In this document: positions 39,792 through 48,287 of the stretch, piece by piece | How positions within the stretch are numbered: the first letter of the stretch is position 1 | How the letters are laid out: each line of letters opens with the position of its first letter | Assembly: GCA_031963405.1 (NCBI GenBank) | Contig: JASSUJ010000001.1 | Location: 62,001-126,000, forward strand | From: JASSUD01 sp031963405 | GTDB taxonomy: Bacteria > Pseudomonadota > Gammaproteobacteria > Burkholderiales > Burkholderiaceae | Reading direction: 5' to 3' | Length of the DNA: 64,000 nucleotides | Translations under genes and position numbers: made by a program | The notes under the pieces: model-generated | Seen by the model: the letters and a program-made list of their open reading frames with translations, nothing else | Told to the model about the DNA's origin: nothing | The model's database searches: none

Positions 39792-40433
39792 ATGAAACAA
39801 CGACAGAAATGGTTAGGCTGGTGTGCACTGATTAGCATGTGCTTTGCTTTGAATGGTCAGGCTGTGGCACAGAGCACTGATGTAAGTACGCCTGACGGTT
39901 TAATCAAGTCGGTGACTGCAGATGTCATGAAAACGGTGAGAAGCGACCCAGCGATGCAGCAGGGCAATCTGAATAAGATTACTCAGCTAGTGGATGAGAA
40001 GGTGCTGCCATATGCTGATTTGGAAAAGAGCACACGGCTTGTGATCGGACCTCACTGGCGGCGCGCGACAGAAACGCAGCGCCAACAACTGGTCAAGCAA
40101 TTTAAAGATTTGCTGTTCTACACTTACTCAGGTGCAGTAGCGCAAATTCGCGACCAGCAAATTAGGGTTTTGCCTTTTAAAGCGCCTGCCGAGGCGAGCG
40201 ATGTTGTGGTAAAAACAGAGATCGTTAATCAAGGTCAAGCGCAATCTATGACCCTTGATTACCGTCTAACAAAAACGGCAGCGGGTTGGAAAGTGTATGA
40301 CGTTAGTATTGCCGGCGTGTCGATCATTGCCAACTACCGTGGTCAATTTAAAGAAATTATTGCGCGCAGCGGCCTAGATGGCTTGCTAAAAGAACTTGAG
40401 CAGCGTAATCAGCGCCTAGCTGCCAGCAAATAA
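39792..40433 (+). CDS. mlaC: Periplasmic phospholipid carrier MlaC
   Basis: Soluble periplasmic shuttle (213 aa) that carries phospholipid between MlaA and MlaD. A signal peptide ends near QAVAQS (about 27). The domain includes DEKVLPYADLEKSTRLVIGPHWRRA (two overlapping parts), FKDLLFYTYSGAVAQI and VYDVSIAGVSIIANYRGQF. A GAGG site precedes ATG 39792. Its stop overlaps mlaB's ATG. Confidence 0.95.
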   Translation: MKQRQKWLGWCALISMCFALNGQAVAQSTDVSTPDGLIKSVTADVMKTVRSDPAMQQGNLNKITQLVDEKVLPYADLEKSTRLVIGPHWRRATETQRQQLVKQFKDLLFYTYSGAVAQIRDQQIRVLPFKAPAEASDVVVKTEIVNQGQAQSMTLDYRLTKTAAGWKVYDVSIAGVSIIANYRGQFKEIIARSGLDGLLKELEQRNQRLAASK

Positions 40434-40717
40434 TGACCCAATTTAAAACAGATTCAACGCTCAGCCTCACTAATGCAGCCGATGCTTACAAAGCTGGCTT
40501 GGAACAAATTAGTGATGGAGCGACCAGTATAGATTGCGCGCTGCTAAGCCAGTTTGATTCGTCAGCGCTGGCCGTGTTACTAGCGTGGCAACGCGTAGCA
40601 CTCGCACGCGGCGTTAAGTTGACAATTCTTAATCTTCCGCGCAAGCTCAGCAGCTTAGCCCAAGCTTATGGTATCGATCAGCTGCTGACTGTTGCGGCCC
40701 ATGTTGATGCTCTTTGA
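40433..40717 (+). CDS. mlaB: STAS-domain protein MlaB
   Basis: Small cytoplasmic STAS protein (94 aa) that binds MlaF and is needed for MlaFEDB assembly and activity. STAS motif: TSIDCALLSQFDSSALAVLL, with the Ser-Ser pair after the conserved Asp, then LTILNLPRKLSSLAQAYGID. It closes the mla operon; an insertion-like element follows. Confidence 0.9.
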   Translation: MTQFKTDSTLSLTNAADAYKAGLEQISDGATSIDCALLSQFDSSALAVLLAWQRVALARGVKLTILNLPRKLSSLAQAYGIDQLLTVAAHVDAL

Positions 40718-40723
40718 CAATCC

Positions 40724-40870
40724 TTAGAATCTGTTCAAAGTTTTTCAAAAGTGCCTTTATTTGAGGGAGTTCGGAGCGCAGTAACCGGAATGTACATAAG
40801 TACATGAGGATTCCGAGCACCGCACGACCGCAAAGAAGGGTGCTTTTGGGAGACTTGGAATAGGTTCTAG
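40724..40870. repeat. MITE-like element after mlaB
   Basis: About 147 bp. The left end AGAATCTGTTCAAAGTTTTT and the reverse complement of the right end, AGAACCTATTCCAAGTCT, are inverted repeats. The interior has GGAATGTACATAAGTACATG, a self-complementary core, followed by AGGATTCCGA. It shares that core in reverse with the element at 35764-35925. Confidence 0.7.
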
Positions 40871-40896
40871 GGCAAATTAAAACACTGTTGGCTCCT

Positions 40897-41820
40897 ATGC
40901 AATCAATTGAAATCCATAACGTTAAAAAGCGCTATAACGGCTTGCAAGCGCTTAAAGGTGTTGATTTATCTATTAAAGCGGGCGAGTTTTTTGGCTTGCT
41001 TGGCCCCAATGGCGCAGGTAAAACGACCTTAATTAGTATTTTGGCGGGGCTTGTGCGCGCTGATGAAGGGACAATTAAAGTGCATGGCTACGATGTAGCC
41101 ACCGATTTTCGGGCCGCTCGCCGCATGCTTGGGGTAGTGCCTCAAGAGCTAGTTTTTGACCCATTTTTTACCGTGCGCGAAACCTTGCGTTTACAGTCTG
41201 GCTATTACGGTTTGAATCGTAATGATGATTGGATTGACGAGGTAATGGCCAATCTTGATCTGAGCGACAAAGCAGACGCCAATATGCGCGCACTTTCTGG
41301 CGGCATGAAGCGGCGTGTGTTGGTAGCACAAGCGCTTGTGCATCGCCCCCCAGTCATTGTGTTAGACGAACCAACAGCCGGGGTTGATGTTAGTCTGCGC
41401 CAAACGCTTTGGAAATTTATTGGCAGCCTGCATCGCGCAGGCCATACGATTGTGCTGACGACTCATTATCTGGAAGAAGCCGAGCAGCTGTGCGAGCGTA
41501 TTGCCATGCTAAAAAGTGGTGCAGTAGTCGCCCTTGATCGCACCCCCACTTTATTGCAGCGTTTTGCGGGCACCCAGCTAGTATTTCGCTTAAAGCAGGG
41601 TGTATTGCCGGCTGAATTGCAAAAGCTCGACAGTGGCGTGCAGACTAGCCAGCATCAGCACTCGTTGCTACTCAATTCTTACGATGAAATTGAACCTATC
41701 TTGGCAAAATGCCGTGCAGCAGGGTGTGAATTCGATGAAATTGAAATTCGCAAGGCCGACCTTGAGGACGTGTTTATGCAAGTGATGAATGGCTCGGAAA
41801 ACGGGGAGGCAATGGCATGA
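40897..41820 (+). CDS. ABC-2 type transporter ATP-binding protein (YadG-like)
   Basis: Cytoplasmic ATPase of an ABC-2 exporter (307 aa from ATG 40897; a TTG at 40888 would add three residues). Walker A is GPNGAGKTT, the signature LSGGMKRRVLVAQAL, and Walker B VIVLDEPTAGVDVS, with the H-loop in TTHYLEEAEQ. The C-terminal part (about 225-305) matches YadG-type proteins. It overlaps the permease start by four bases (ATGA). Substrate unknown; the position after mla and before bolA-murA is as in Burkholderia. Confidence 0.92.
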   Translation: MQSIEIHNVKKRYNGLQALKGVDLSIKAGEFFGLLGPNGAGKTTLISILAGLVRADEGTIKVHGYDVATDFRAARRMLGVVPQELVFDPFFTVRETLRLQSGYYGLNRNDDWIDEVMANLDLSDKADANMRALSGGMKRRVLVAQALVHRPPVIVLDEPTAGVDVSLRQTLWKFIGSLHRAGHTIVLTTHYLEEAEQLCERIAMLKSGAVVALDRTPTLLQRFAGTQLVFRLKQGVLPAELQKLDSGVQTSQHQHSLLLNSYDEIEPILAKCRAAGCEFDEIEIRKADLEDVFMQVMNGSENGEAMA

Positions 41821-42584
41821 AAGACATATTGATAGGTTTTCGTACACTGTTTTATAAAGAAATTTTGCGTTTTTGGAAGGTTAGCTTTCAGACGGTAGCC
41901 GCGCCTGTCATCACCGCGCTGCTCTATTTAGCTGTATTCGGCCATACTTTGCAAAATCGTGTAGAAGTCTTCCCAGGCGTGAGTTATACAAGCTTTTTGA
42001 TACCTGGCTTGGTCATGATGAGCATTCTGCAAAATGCTTTTGCTAATAGCTCATCATCGCTAATTCAATCTAAGATTACCGGCAATATTCTGTTTATGCT
42101 GCTCTCGCCACTTGGACATTGGGAAATCTTTGGCGCGTATGTGCTGGCTTCAATGGTGCGCGGCTTATGTGTGGGCCTTGGCGTTTTTGTCATGACATTT
42201 TGGTTTGCGCCAATCAGCTTTGCTCACCCGTTGGCTATCTTTGCATTTGCCTTATTAGGCTCAGCAGTGCTGGGCACGCTTGGCTTAATCGCTGGCATTT
42301 GCGCAGAGAAATTTGACCAGCTGGCTGCTTTTCAGAATTTCTTGATTATGCCGCTGACATTTTTGTCCGGTGTTTTTTATTCAATGCACTCGCTTCCGTC
42401 GCTTTGGCAAAGCATTTCGCATTTCAATCCATTCTTCTACATGATTGATGGCTTCCGCTACGGATTTTTTGGTGTGTCAGATATGCCACTGTTGCATAGC
42501 CTAGCGGTTGTTAGTGGATTTTTGGCTTTACTAGCAATAACTACAGTCAGCTTGTTAGCTCGTGGTTATAAATTACGCTCTTGA
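41817..42584 (+). CDS. ABC-2 type transporter permease (YadH-like)
   Basis: Inner-membrane permease of 255 aa with six hydrophobic segments. ABC-2 landmarks: FYKEILRFWKVSFQTVAAPV at the N-terminus, FLIPGLVMMSILQNAFAN, and the conserved FLSGVFYSMHSLPSLWQSIS followed by FNPFFYMIDGFRYGFFG. It is the partner of the preceding ATPase, translationally coupled through ATGA. Ten bases separate it from bolA. Confidence 0.92.
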   Translation: MKDILIGFRTLFYKEILRFWKVSFQTVAAPVITALLYLAVFGHTLQNRVEVFPGVSYTSFLIPGLVMMSILQNAFANSSSSLIQSKITGNILFMLLSPLGHWEIFGAYVLASMVRGLCVGLGVFVMTFWFAPISFAHPLAIFAFALLGSAVLGTLGLIAGICAEKFDQLAAFQNFLIMPLTFLSGVFYSMHSLPSLWQSISHFNPFFYMIDGFRYGFFGVSDMPLLHSLAVVSGFLALLAITTVSLLARGYKLRS

Positions 42585-42593
42585 GAAATAGTT

Positions 42594-42857
42594 ATGTCTG
42601 TTACTCCTCAACAAATTCAAGATTACATCACCGCTAAGCTCGCTTGCGAGCATATTGAAGTGAATGGAGATGGGCAGCATTTCTTCGCCACCATCGTAAG
42701 CCATGCTTTTGTCGGTAAAGCGCAAATTGCGCGACAACGGCTTGTCTATGCAGCGCTTGGCGATAGGATGCAAAGTGAGATTCATGCGCTGAGCATGCAA
42801 ACGCTAGCGCCAGCTGAATATTCAGCTACGGCACAGCCTGAGTCACCCATTAATTAA
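42594..42857 (+). CDS. BolA family protein (IbaG-like)
   Basis: Small BolA/IbaG-type protein (87 aa), expected to bind monothiol glutaredoxin and an Fe-S cluster. Motifs: IQDYITAKLACEHIEVNGDG, FFATIVSHAFVGKAQIARQR and the end of the fold SEIHALSMQTLAP, with the conserved FxGKxxxxRxRxV pattern (FVGKAQIARQRLVY). IbaG commonly lies just upstream of murA, and it does here. Confidence 0.9.
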   Translation: MSVTPQQIQDYITAKLACEHIEVNGDGQHFFATIVSHAFVGKAQIARQRLVYAALGDRMQSEIHALSMQTLAPAEYSATAQPESPIN

Positions 42858-42958
42858 TTTCCACATTCAACACGCTCTTCTAAAAAACGCTGAATTAACT
42901 ATTTCTGGTTGATTCAGCGCTTCCCCCAAACTGATATTTACTACCTGCTACCCATGTT

Positions 42959-44212
42959 ATGGACAAATTATTAATTAAAGGTGGGCGGCGACTCACTGGG
43001 GAAATTAATATCTCCGGCGCTAAGAATGCAGCACTGCCTGCATTGTGCGCGAGCTTACTCTCTGCTGATTCGATTAGCTTAAGCAATATGCCTAACTTGC
43101 AAGACGTGCGTACCATGCTCGATTTGCTCAGGCAAATGGGCGTACAGGCTGAAATGTCAGGCGAGATAGTGACGCTTAATGCAAGCCAGCTTAATAACCC
43201 ATTTGCTCCCTATGAATTAGTTAAAGCCATGCGTGCGTCGATTTTGGTGCTGGGGCCATTAGTCGCGCGCTTTGGCGTAGCACGTGTGTCGCTACCAGGT
43301 GGCTGTGCGATTGGCACGCGTCCGGTTGATCAACATATCAAAGGTCTGCAAGCACTTGGCGCTGAAATCAAAATCGAGCATGGCTATATCGAAGCCCGTG
43401 CTAAAAAGCTAATCGGCAATCGGCTCGTCACCGATATGATTACCGTGACGGGTACCGAAAATTTATTGATGGCGGCGACTCTAGCGCAAGGCGAAACAGT
43501 GATCGAAAACGCTGCACGCGAGCCGGAAATTACTGACCTTGCCAATCTCTTAATTGCCATGGGAGCAAAAATCAGTGGAGTTGGCACTGACCGTCTAGTG
43601 GTTCAGGGCGTTGATCAATTGCATGGCGCGCAGCATGCCGTCATCGCTGACCGCATTGAGGCAGGCACTTTCCTCTGTGCGGTAGCAGCCGTTGGGGGAG
43701 ACGTAACATTGCGTAATGTCTCGCCGCTCTTGCTTGAAGCTGCGCTAGAAAAGCTAGTGGAAGCGGGTGCTAACATTACTACAGGTGATGATTGGATACG
43801 TATATCTATGCAGCGTCGCCCAACTGCTACCAGTTTCCGTACCTCAGAATACCCAGCTTTCCCGACCGATCTACAAGCGCAATTTATGGCGCTTAACTGT
43901 ATTGCAGAGGGGAGCTCAAAAGTCGTTGAAACGATTTTCGAAAATCGTTTCATGCATGTGCAAGAGCTAAACCGATTGGGCGCAAAGATTATGGCAGATG
44001 GCCATACCGCCTTTATTACTGGTGTTGATCGTCTATCTGGGGCGAAGGTCATGGCGACTGATTTACGTGCGTCAGCAAGCCTCGTGATCGCCGGCTTAGT
44101 AGCAGAAGGGGAAACCTTGATTGAACGCATTTATCATTTAGATCGTGGCTACGATCAAATGGAGAAAAAGCTATTAGCGGTCGGCGCAGAAGTACATCGC
44201 GTACATCATTAA
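42959..44212 (+). CDS. murA: UDP-N-acetylglucosamine 1-carboxyvinyltransferase
   Basis: First committed step of peptidoglycan synthesis: enolpyruvyl transfer from PEP to UDP-GlcNAc; the fosfomycin target (417 aa). N-terminal MDKLLIKGGRRLTGEINISGAKNAALP (two overlapping parts) includes the substrate Lys-Asn pair. The active-site Cys (about 117) is in LPGGCAIGTRPVDQH. C-terminal landmarks are EYPAFPTDLQAQFMAL, ENRFMHVQELNRLGA and DLRASASLVIAGL. The frame is intact. In Burkholderia the histidine operon follows; only hisE remains here. Confidence 0.97.
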   Translation: MDKLLIKGGRRLTGEINISGAKNAALPALCASLLSADSISLSNMPNLQDVRTMLDLLRQMGVQAEMSGEIVTLNASQLNNPFAPYELVKAMRASILVLGPLVARFGVARVSLPGGCAIGTRPVDQHIKGLQALGAEIKIEHGYIEARAKKLIGNRLVTDMITVTGTENLLMAATLAQGETVIENAAREPEITDLANLLIAMGAKISGVGTDRLVVQGVDQLHGAQHAVIADRIEAGTFLCAVAAVGGDVTLRNVSPLLLEAALEKLVEAGANITTGDDWIRISMQRRPTATSFRTSEYPAFPTDLQAQFMALNCIAEGSSKVVETIFENRFMHVQELNRLGAKIMADGHTAFITGVDRLSGAKVMATDLRASASLVIAGLVAEGETLIERIYHLDRGYDQMEKKLLAVGAEVHRVHH

Positions 44213-44544
44213 ACCAGAAACTTTGCATAAGTCGGGAGACGGCATCATGCTTTTTTGCCTCCCAGCTTATCTAGCCGCGTAGATTAGGGCGATTGAAAGA
44301 ATATCTTGAGGGCGTTGTGTTGAGGTTTCTTCGTCACCTCAACCTGCGAATTGGCATTCCTATCTTCCTGCTTATGCAAAACTCCCTAGTGCTTTAAAGT
44401 CAGCTCATTAGGCGTAAAGCAGTAGTTAATCGTAGCAATTAAAGTTGGTAATGCTCAAAATAAATTAGGCTATGTTTAGCTCGTATTTAGACTTTATATC
44501 TGACTAGAATTACGTGATAAAAACAACGAGATAAAAAATACGTA
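44213..44544. other. Gap at the site of the missing hisG-hisI genes
   Basis: 332 bp between murA and hisE. It contains a hairpin-like repeat (GGGAGACGGCATCATGC, then GCCTCCC, 44236-44263) and a palindrome GTTGAGGT...ACCTCAAC (44321-44344). I see no readable fragment of hisG, D, C, B, H, A, F or I. Confidence 0.5.
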
Positions 44545-44913
44545 ATGAATACTACGGATACCCTGCTGCATCTTGCAGCTTTGCTTGAGCAGCGTAAAAA
44601 GGAGAGGGCGGATCAATCTTATGTTGCCAGTCTCTTTGCTAAAGGCGAAGATGCGGTTTTAAAAAAAATTGGCGAAGAGGCGACTGAAGTTGTCATGGCT
44701 GCCAAAGATATGCGCTACCACGCAGATCCCTCTAAGCTCATTGGAGAGGTTGCAGATTTATGGTTTCATTGCCTAGCGATGCTAGCCTATTTCGATCTTT
44801 CGCCGGCTATGGTAGTGGCTGAACTAGAGCGCCGCGCTGCTATGCCAGGGCTCGAAGAAGAATCTTTGAGTAAGCTTCAAAAACGTGAAAGTGAGAAGCA
44901 AAAGAATATCTAA
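44545..44913 (+). CDS. hisE: Phosphoribosyl-ATP pyrophosphatase HisE
   Basis: MazG-fold hydrolase (122 aa) that removes pyrophosphate from PR-ATP in the second step of histidine synthesis. Motifs: SYVASLFAKGEDAVLKKIGE, EEATEVVMAAKD (metal-binding Glu residues) and LIGEVADLWFHCLAML (the further Glu/Asp pair). The frame looks intact and under selection. The histidine genes that normally precede it are absent, so it is orphaned here, although they could be elsewhere in the genome. The C-terminal tail is Lys/Glu-rich. Confidence 0.94.
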   Translation: MNTTDTLLHLAALLEQRKKERADQSYVASLFAKGEDAVLKKIGEEATEVVMAAKDMRYHADPSKLIGEVADLWFHCLAMLAYFDLSPAMVVAELERRAAMPGLEEESLSKLQKRESEKQKNI

Positions 44914-45030
44914 GGAAGGACTGCATAAGCTAGCTAGCGGTTTCATGCCTCGTAGTATGGCTTTTTTATGTGCGAGTGTACTGCCAAGCAAAGGCATTTC
45001 TTGATCTCAGGTTATGCAGATCCTCACTAA
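44910..45030. repeat. MITE-like element after hisE
   Basis: About 120 bp. The left end TAAGGAAGGACTGCATAAGC, which includes the hisE stop codon, and the right end, in reverse complement TTAGTGAGGATCTGCATAAC, are inverted repeats. The interior has TTTCATGCC and AAGGCATTTCTTG as in its relatives. The insertion appears to have supplied the last bases of hisE. Confidence 0.7.
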
Positions 45031-45143
45031 ATTAGCGCTTACAAATATTGATAAGTTTTGCTGAACACTAATGAATATGGATGCAGATTTTCAAAAAGGC
45101 ATCAATATTGCGTTATTGATTTACTTCCTGATGAGATAAAGCG

Positions 45144-45542
45144 ATGACCGAGCCGCATCAATTTGATTCTAAGCCCACAGCGTCTGCTACACAGCTAGTA
45201 AGAAGCGCAGAAGAGCAGCGTCTGCATACCTTGACTCATATTCTATATGCGCTGTACGCGCTCAGTTATTTAACCGCAGGCATGAGCGCATTAGCCGCCA
45301 TCATTATTAATTACATCAAGCGTGAAGACACGGCAGGCACACTTTACGCCTCACACTTTACATGGCAGATTCGCACTTTTTGGTGGTCGCTAGCGTGGGG
45401 CATTTTAGGTTTTGTGCTGGCAATAGTGGCAGTAGGCTTTATCGTAATGTGGGTATCGGCAATTTGGATGCTGTATCGGATTGTTAAGGGGTGGCTGTAT
45501 CTATACGACACCAAACCCATGCCCACCTCGGGAAGTGTCTGA
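45144..45542 (+). CDS. Small membrane protein, DUF4870-like
   Basis: 132 aa with three hydrophobic segments: LYALYALSYLTAGMSALAAI, TFWWSLAWGILGFVLAIVAV (extending on) and IVMWVSAIWMLYRIVKGWLY. The pattern of a short polar N-terminus, YIKR between helices 1 and 2, and YRIVKGW near the end fits the DUF4870 family. It sits between hisE and hinT, as in Burkholderia. Function unknown. Confidence 0.75.
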   Translation: MTEPHQFDSKPTASATQLVRSAEEQRLHTLTHILYALYALSYLTAGMSALAAIIINYIKREDTAGTLYASHFTWQIRTFWWSLAWGILGFVLAIVAVGFIVMWVSAIWMLYRIVKGWLYLYDTKPMPTSGSV

Positions 45543-45547
45543 ATCGA

Positions 45548-45613
45548 CCTGGGGCGGCGTCATGCCTCCTCGCCGTACTAGCGTACTGTCTCGTCGGCAT
45601 TCCTTGCCCCAGG
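45548..45613. repeat. Palindromic repeat with GGCGGCGTCATGCC interior
   Basis: CCTGGGGC at 45548-45555 pairs with GCCCCAGG at 45606-45613. The interior GGCGTCATGCC, CGTACTAGCGTACTG and GGCATTCCTTG matches the copy near 46230-46295 and resembles the core of the CTCTGCATAA family. It begins just after the DUF4870-like stop. Confidence 0.65.
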
Positions 45614-45818
45614 CCGTAGATGGTTAACGGGATGGCGTCCCAACAACATAACCACTTCAAAGCTGCAACATGCTGGGGTTTGGTATTTGATTAAATGTAC
45701 GAGTTGGGGGCATTTCTTGCTAGTGGGTAGTTTAGTGCTTTCTATATTGCGGTGAAAAATCGGGAGTGGGGCGGTAGTTGTTAAGCAGATTAACTAGAAG
45801 AAACTGGGGTGGATTGAG

Positions 45819-46205
45819 GTGAAACTGGAAAGCTGTCTTTTTTGCAAAATTGCTGCGGGTGAGATACCCAGTCATAAAGTTTATGAAGATGATGAATTCT
45901 ATGCGTTTCATGATATTCATCCAGCGGCGCCTGTACATGTGTTGCTAATTCCGCGCCAACATATTGCTACGCTGTCAGATTGCGGTGTGGAGCAGGAGGC
46001 GTTGCTCGGTAAGATGATGGGGTTGGCAGCGCGTCTTGCTAAGCAACTTGGTCTGGCTTATACGCCAGAAGAGCAGGGGGCAGAGGTGCCGGAAGCTAAT
46101 GGTTTTCGTACGGTGATTAATACTGGCCCAGGCGGTGGGCAGGAAGTTTATCATTTGCATTTGCATATTCTTGGCGGTAAGCGCCCTTGGGCACGTATGG
46201 GCTAG
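45819..46205 (+). CDS. hinT: Histidine triad (HIT) nucleotide-binding protein
   Basis: HIT-family purine nucleoside phosphoramidase (128 aa). N-terminal CLFCKIAAGEIPSHKVYEDD is the family start, AAPVHVLLIPRQHI is central, and YHLHLHILGGKRPW holds the catalytic His triad. GTG 45819 is chosen because it gives MKLESCLFCKI. The insertion PEEQGAEVPEAN near residue 90 is slightly longer than in E. coli HinT but usual for Burkholderia. tatA follows after a repeat. Confidence 0.93.
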   Translation: MKLESCLFCKIAAGEIPSHKVYEDDEFYAFHDIHPAAPVHVLLIPRQHIATLSDCGVEQEALLGKMMGLAARLAKQLGLAYTPEEQGAEVPEANGFRTVINTGPGGGQEVYHLHLHILGGKRPWARMG

Positions 46206-46211
46206 GTCGAA

Positions 46212-46330
46212 AGTAGTAAATCAACCGAGGGGGCGGCGTCATGCTGGATCAAAGTACTTAGCGTACTGTCTTCATCGGCATTACTTGCACGCAACTTAAA
46301 TTTACTACTGCCGATAGGTTGGTTTAGTCC
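46212..46330. repeat. Palindromic repeat between hinT and tatA
   Basis: AGTAGTAAAT at 46212-46221 is mirrored by ATTTACTACT near 46300-46310. The interior GGGGCGGCGTCATGC, AGTACTTAGCGTACTGTCT and CGGCATTACTTGC closely matches the 45548-45613 element. Confidence 0.6.
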
Positions 46331-46356
46331 TTCCGATAAATTAAAGGGGAAATGCA

Positions 46357-46584
46357 ATGGGTTCATTAAGTATATGGCACTGGTTAATTGTTCTATTGAT
46401 TGTTGCCTTGGTTTTTGGCACAAAAAAATTGCGCAATATTGGTACTGATTTGGGTGGTGCTGTCAAAGGCTTTAAGGAAGGGATGCGCGAGGGTGAGCAT
46501 CGCGAAGAATCGAAAGATTTACCGCCTAATCAGGCAATTGATATCAAATCTGAAAATAAAACCTCAACGCGTGATGCGCATTAA
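46357..46584 (+). CDS. tatA: Sec-independent translocase protein TatA
   Basis: Pore-forming Tat subunit (75 aa). One N-terminal membrane helix (IWHWLIVLLIVALVFG), then the FGTKKLRNIGTDLGGAVKGF amphipathic helix, the TatA signature, and a polar tail. GGGGAA precedes ATG 46357. It is the first gene of tatABC. Confidence 0.96.
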   Translation: MGSLSIWHWLIVLLIVALVFGTKKLRNIGTDLGGAVKGFKEGMREGEHREESKDLPPNQAIDIKSENKTSTRDAH

Positions 46585-46778
46585 GGTTAGCGCTGGCCTC
46601 GCTTGGTTCGGCTTGCGAGGCTGTTTCAAACCACTTTAGTTTGTCTGTGCCATGCGCAAGTCTTGAGTGGCTTGTGATGGGACGAGAAGCTTTCTGAATG
46701 ATTTACCCCCTCACTCGGCAGCTGAAATGCACTGCATACTAGGTTATTGCCCGAAGAGGATACGAGACTGCTGGAATT

Positions 46779-47252
46779 ATGCTTGATCTGGGTTTAACGA
46801 AACTTGCGGTGATTGGCGTGGTTGCGCTGGTAGTGGTTGGACCAGAGCGTTTGCCACGCGTAGCGCGCACCATGGGCGCACTATTTGGCCGAGCACAGCG
46901 CTATGTCAGCGAGGTTAAGGCTGAAGTGACACGCGAGCTTGAGCTAGAAGAGCTAAAGCAAATTCGTAGCAGCTTTAAGCAGGCCGCGCAGGATATAGAA
47001 GGCGCGATGAATGAAAAAGAGCACCTTTCATCCGTGCAGCTGGATAAAGCGGGCATGCCACAGACAAGCAATCATCCCCCCCCAGCTTGGACCTTGGGTA
47101 CCCCGCTGAAAAAGTCTTGGCGTGCAAAGCGTTCAGGATTGCCGCTATGGTACAAGCAGGTAGCGGTAAAGCGCGTGTATGTACAGTCTGGTGCGGCGCG
47201 AGTAGCGAGGCATCGGGCCACTAGTCCACGCCAACCAACACGTTTTTTTTAA
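46779..47252 (+). CDS. tatB: Sec-independent translocase protein TatB
   Basis: TatBC receptor subunit (157 aa). N-terminal MLDLGLTKLAVIGVVALVVV with the following GPERLPRVARTMGALFGRA is the TatB signature, with Glu and Pro after the helix. A charged coiled region (KAEVTRELELEELKQIR) and a basic C-terminal tail follow. It is separated from tatA by about 195 bp and from tatC by about 220 bp with a terminator-like hairpin between, looser than in relatives. Confidence 0.95.
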   Translation: MLDLGLTKLAVIGVVALVVVGPERLPRVARTMGALFGRAQRYVSEVKAEVTRELELEELKQIRSSFKQAAQDIEGAMNEKEHLSSVQLDKAGMPQTSNHPPPAWTLGTPLKKSWRAKRSGLPLWYKQVAVKRVYVQSGAARVARHRATSPRQPTRFF

Positions 47253-47275
47253 GAGACTATAAATAGTCTCTTAAA
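47248..47275. terminator. Hairpin overlapping the tatB stop
   Basis: TTTAAGAGACTAT (47248-47260) pairs with ATAGTCTCTTAAA (47263-47275) around a 2-nt loop, followed by CAGTTTTTT. The stop codon of tatB (47250-47252) lies in the stem. Confidence 0.6.
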
Positions 47276-47475
47276 CAGTTTTTTAAAAATCTAAAAAGCT
47301 GTGATTTACGATCAGACAGTACCCTCAATTCTCATCGCCTGTTATATACGCTCTGTTTTTTGTGCGCTGGCTTCTTCCAACTGACAATCTTTTCACTATT
47401 TTTAAAGCAGCGCCTGAGAATTTATTTAAAGGGCGAACAGTTATTGGCTTAATTCTTCTTTAATTAGGGTTTGGT

Positions 47476-48222
47476 GTGAGCTACTCTGAACAAAACGAAA
47501 CAACGCAAAGCGCCTTTATTTCTCATCTAATTGAATTGCGCAATCGCGTCATACGCGCAGGGCTTGCAGTGATTGTCGTATTTGTTGCGCTGGCTTATTG
47601 GGCGCCGGCTATTTTTCACTTATTTGCACGCCCGTTATTAATGAATTTGCCAAAAGATGGCAAGATGATTGTCACCGATGTAACCGGCTCTTTCTTTGTG
47701 CCGATGAAGGTTACGCTGCTGGTCGCCTTTGTGCTGGCCTTGCCGTTTGTGTTGTATCAGCTGTGGGCATTTGTTGCGCCAGGACTGTACCAGCATGAAA
47801 AGAAATTAATCGTGCCGCTTGTGAGTAGTAGCTATCTGCTGTTTTTAGGCGGTATGGCGTTCACTTATTGGGTGGTCTTTCCGATGCTGTTTCGAGTGAT
47901 TGCTCATTACAATGCGCCGCTCGGTGCGCAGATGTCGACTGACATCAACCATTACCTCGATTTCGCACTCACCATGTTTTTAGCTTTTGGTTTGACCTTT
48001 GAGGTGCCGCTCGCAGTTGTACTTTGCGTACGTATGGGCGTGTTAACGATTGCCAAATTAAAGCAGATACGCCCTTATGTCATCGTTGGCGCATTTGTCA
48101 TTTCTGCCATTGTCACCCCACCCGATGTATTTTCTCAGCTAGTTCTAGCTATACCGTTGATCTTGCTATACGAGGCAGGCATTTTGGCTGCGCGCTTTTT
48201 CGAGCCTAAGCCAAAGGATTGA
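47476..48222 (+). CDS. tatC: Sec-independent translocase protein TatC
   Basis: Six-helix inner-membrane core of the Tat translocon (248 aa), which recognises twin-arginine signals. Signature: FISHLIELRNRVIRAGLAV at the N-terminus, with the conserved Glu. FVALVLPFVLYQLWAFVAPG-type region around 85-105 (here LALPFVLYQLWAFVAPGLY) and TFEVPLAVVL follow. GTG 47476 gives MSYSEQNETTQSAFISHL. petA, 3 kb downstream, encodes a Tat substrate. Confidence 0.95.
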   Translation: MSYSEQNETTQSAFISHLIELRNRVIRAGLAVIVVFVALAYWAPAIFHLFARPLLMNLPKDGKMIVTDVTGSFFVPMKVTLLVAFVLALPFVLYQLWAFVAPGLYQHEKKLIVPLVSSSYLLFLGGMAFTYWVVFPMLFRVIAHYNAPLGAQMSTDINHYLDFALTMFLAFGLTFEVPLAVVLCVRMGVLTIAKLKQIRPYVIVGAFVISAIVTPPDVFSQLVLAIPLILLYEAGILAARFFEPKPKD

Positions 48223-48245
48223 AGTAAACCTCACGGCCAGTTCAT

Positions 48246-48287
48246 AGGTTAGGGGGAAGCGTTTAATTCAATTCATCACCCCAACCT
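48246..48287. repeat. GTTAGGGG...CCCCAACC palindromic repeat
   Basis: AGGTTAGGGG at the left pairs with CCCCAACCT at the right. The interior GAAGCGTTTAATTCAATTCA recurs at 50515 and, in reverse, at 31385. It lies just after the tatC stop and may end its transcript. Confidence 0.6.
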
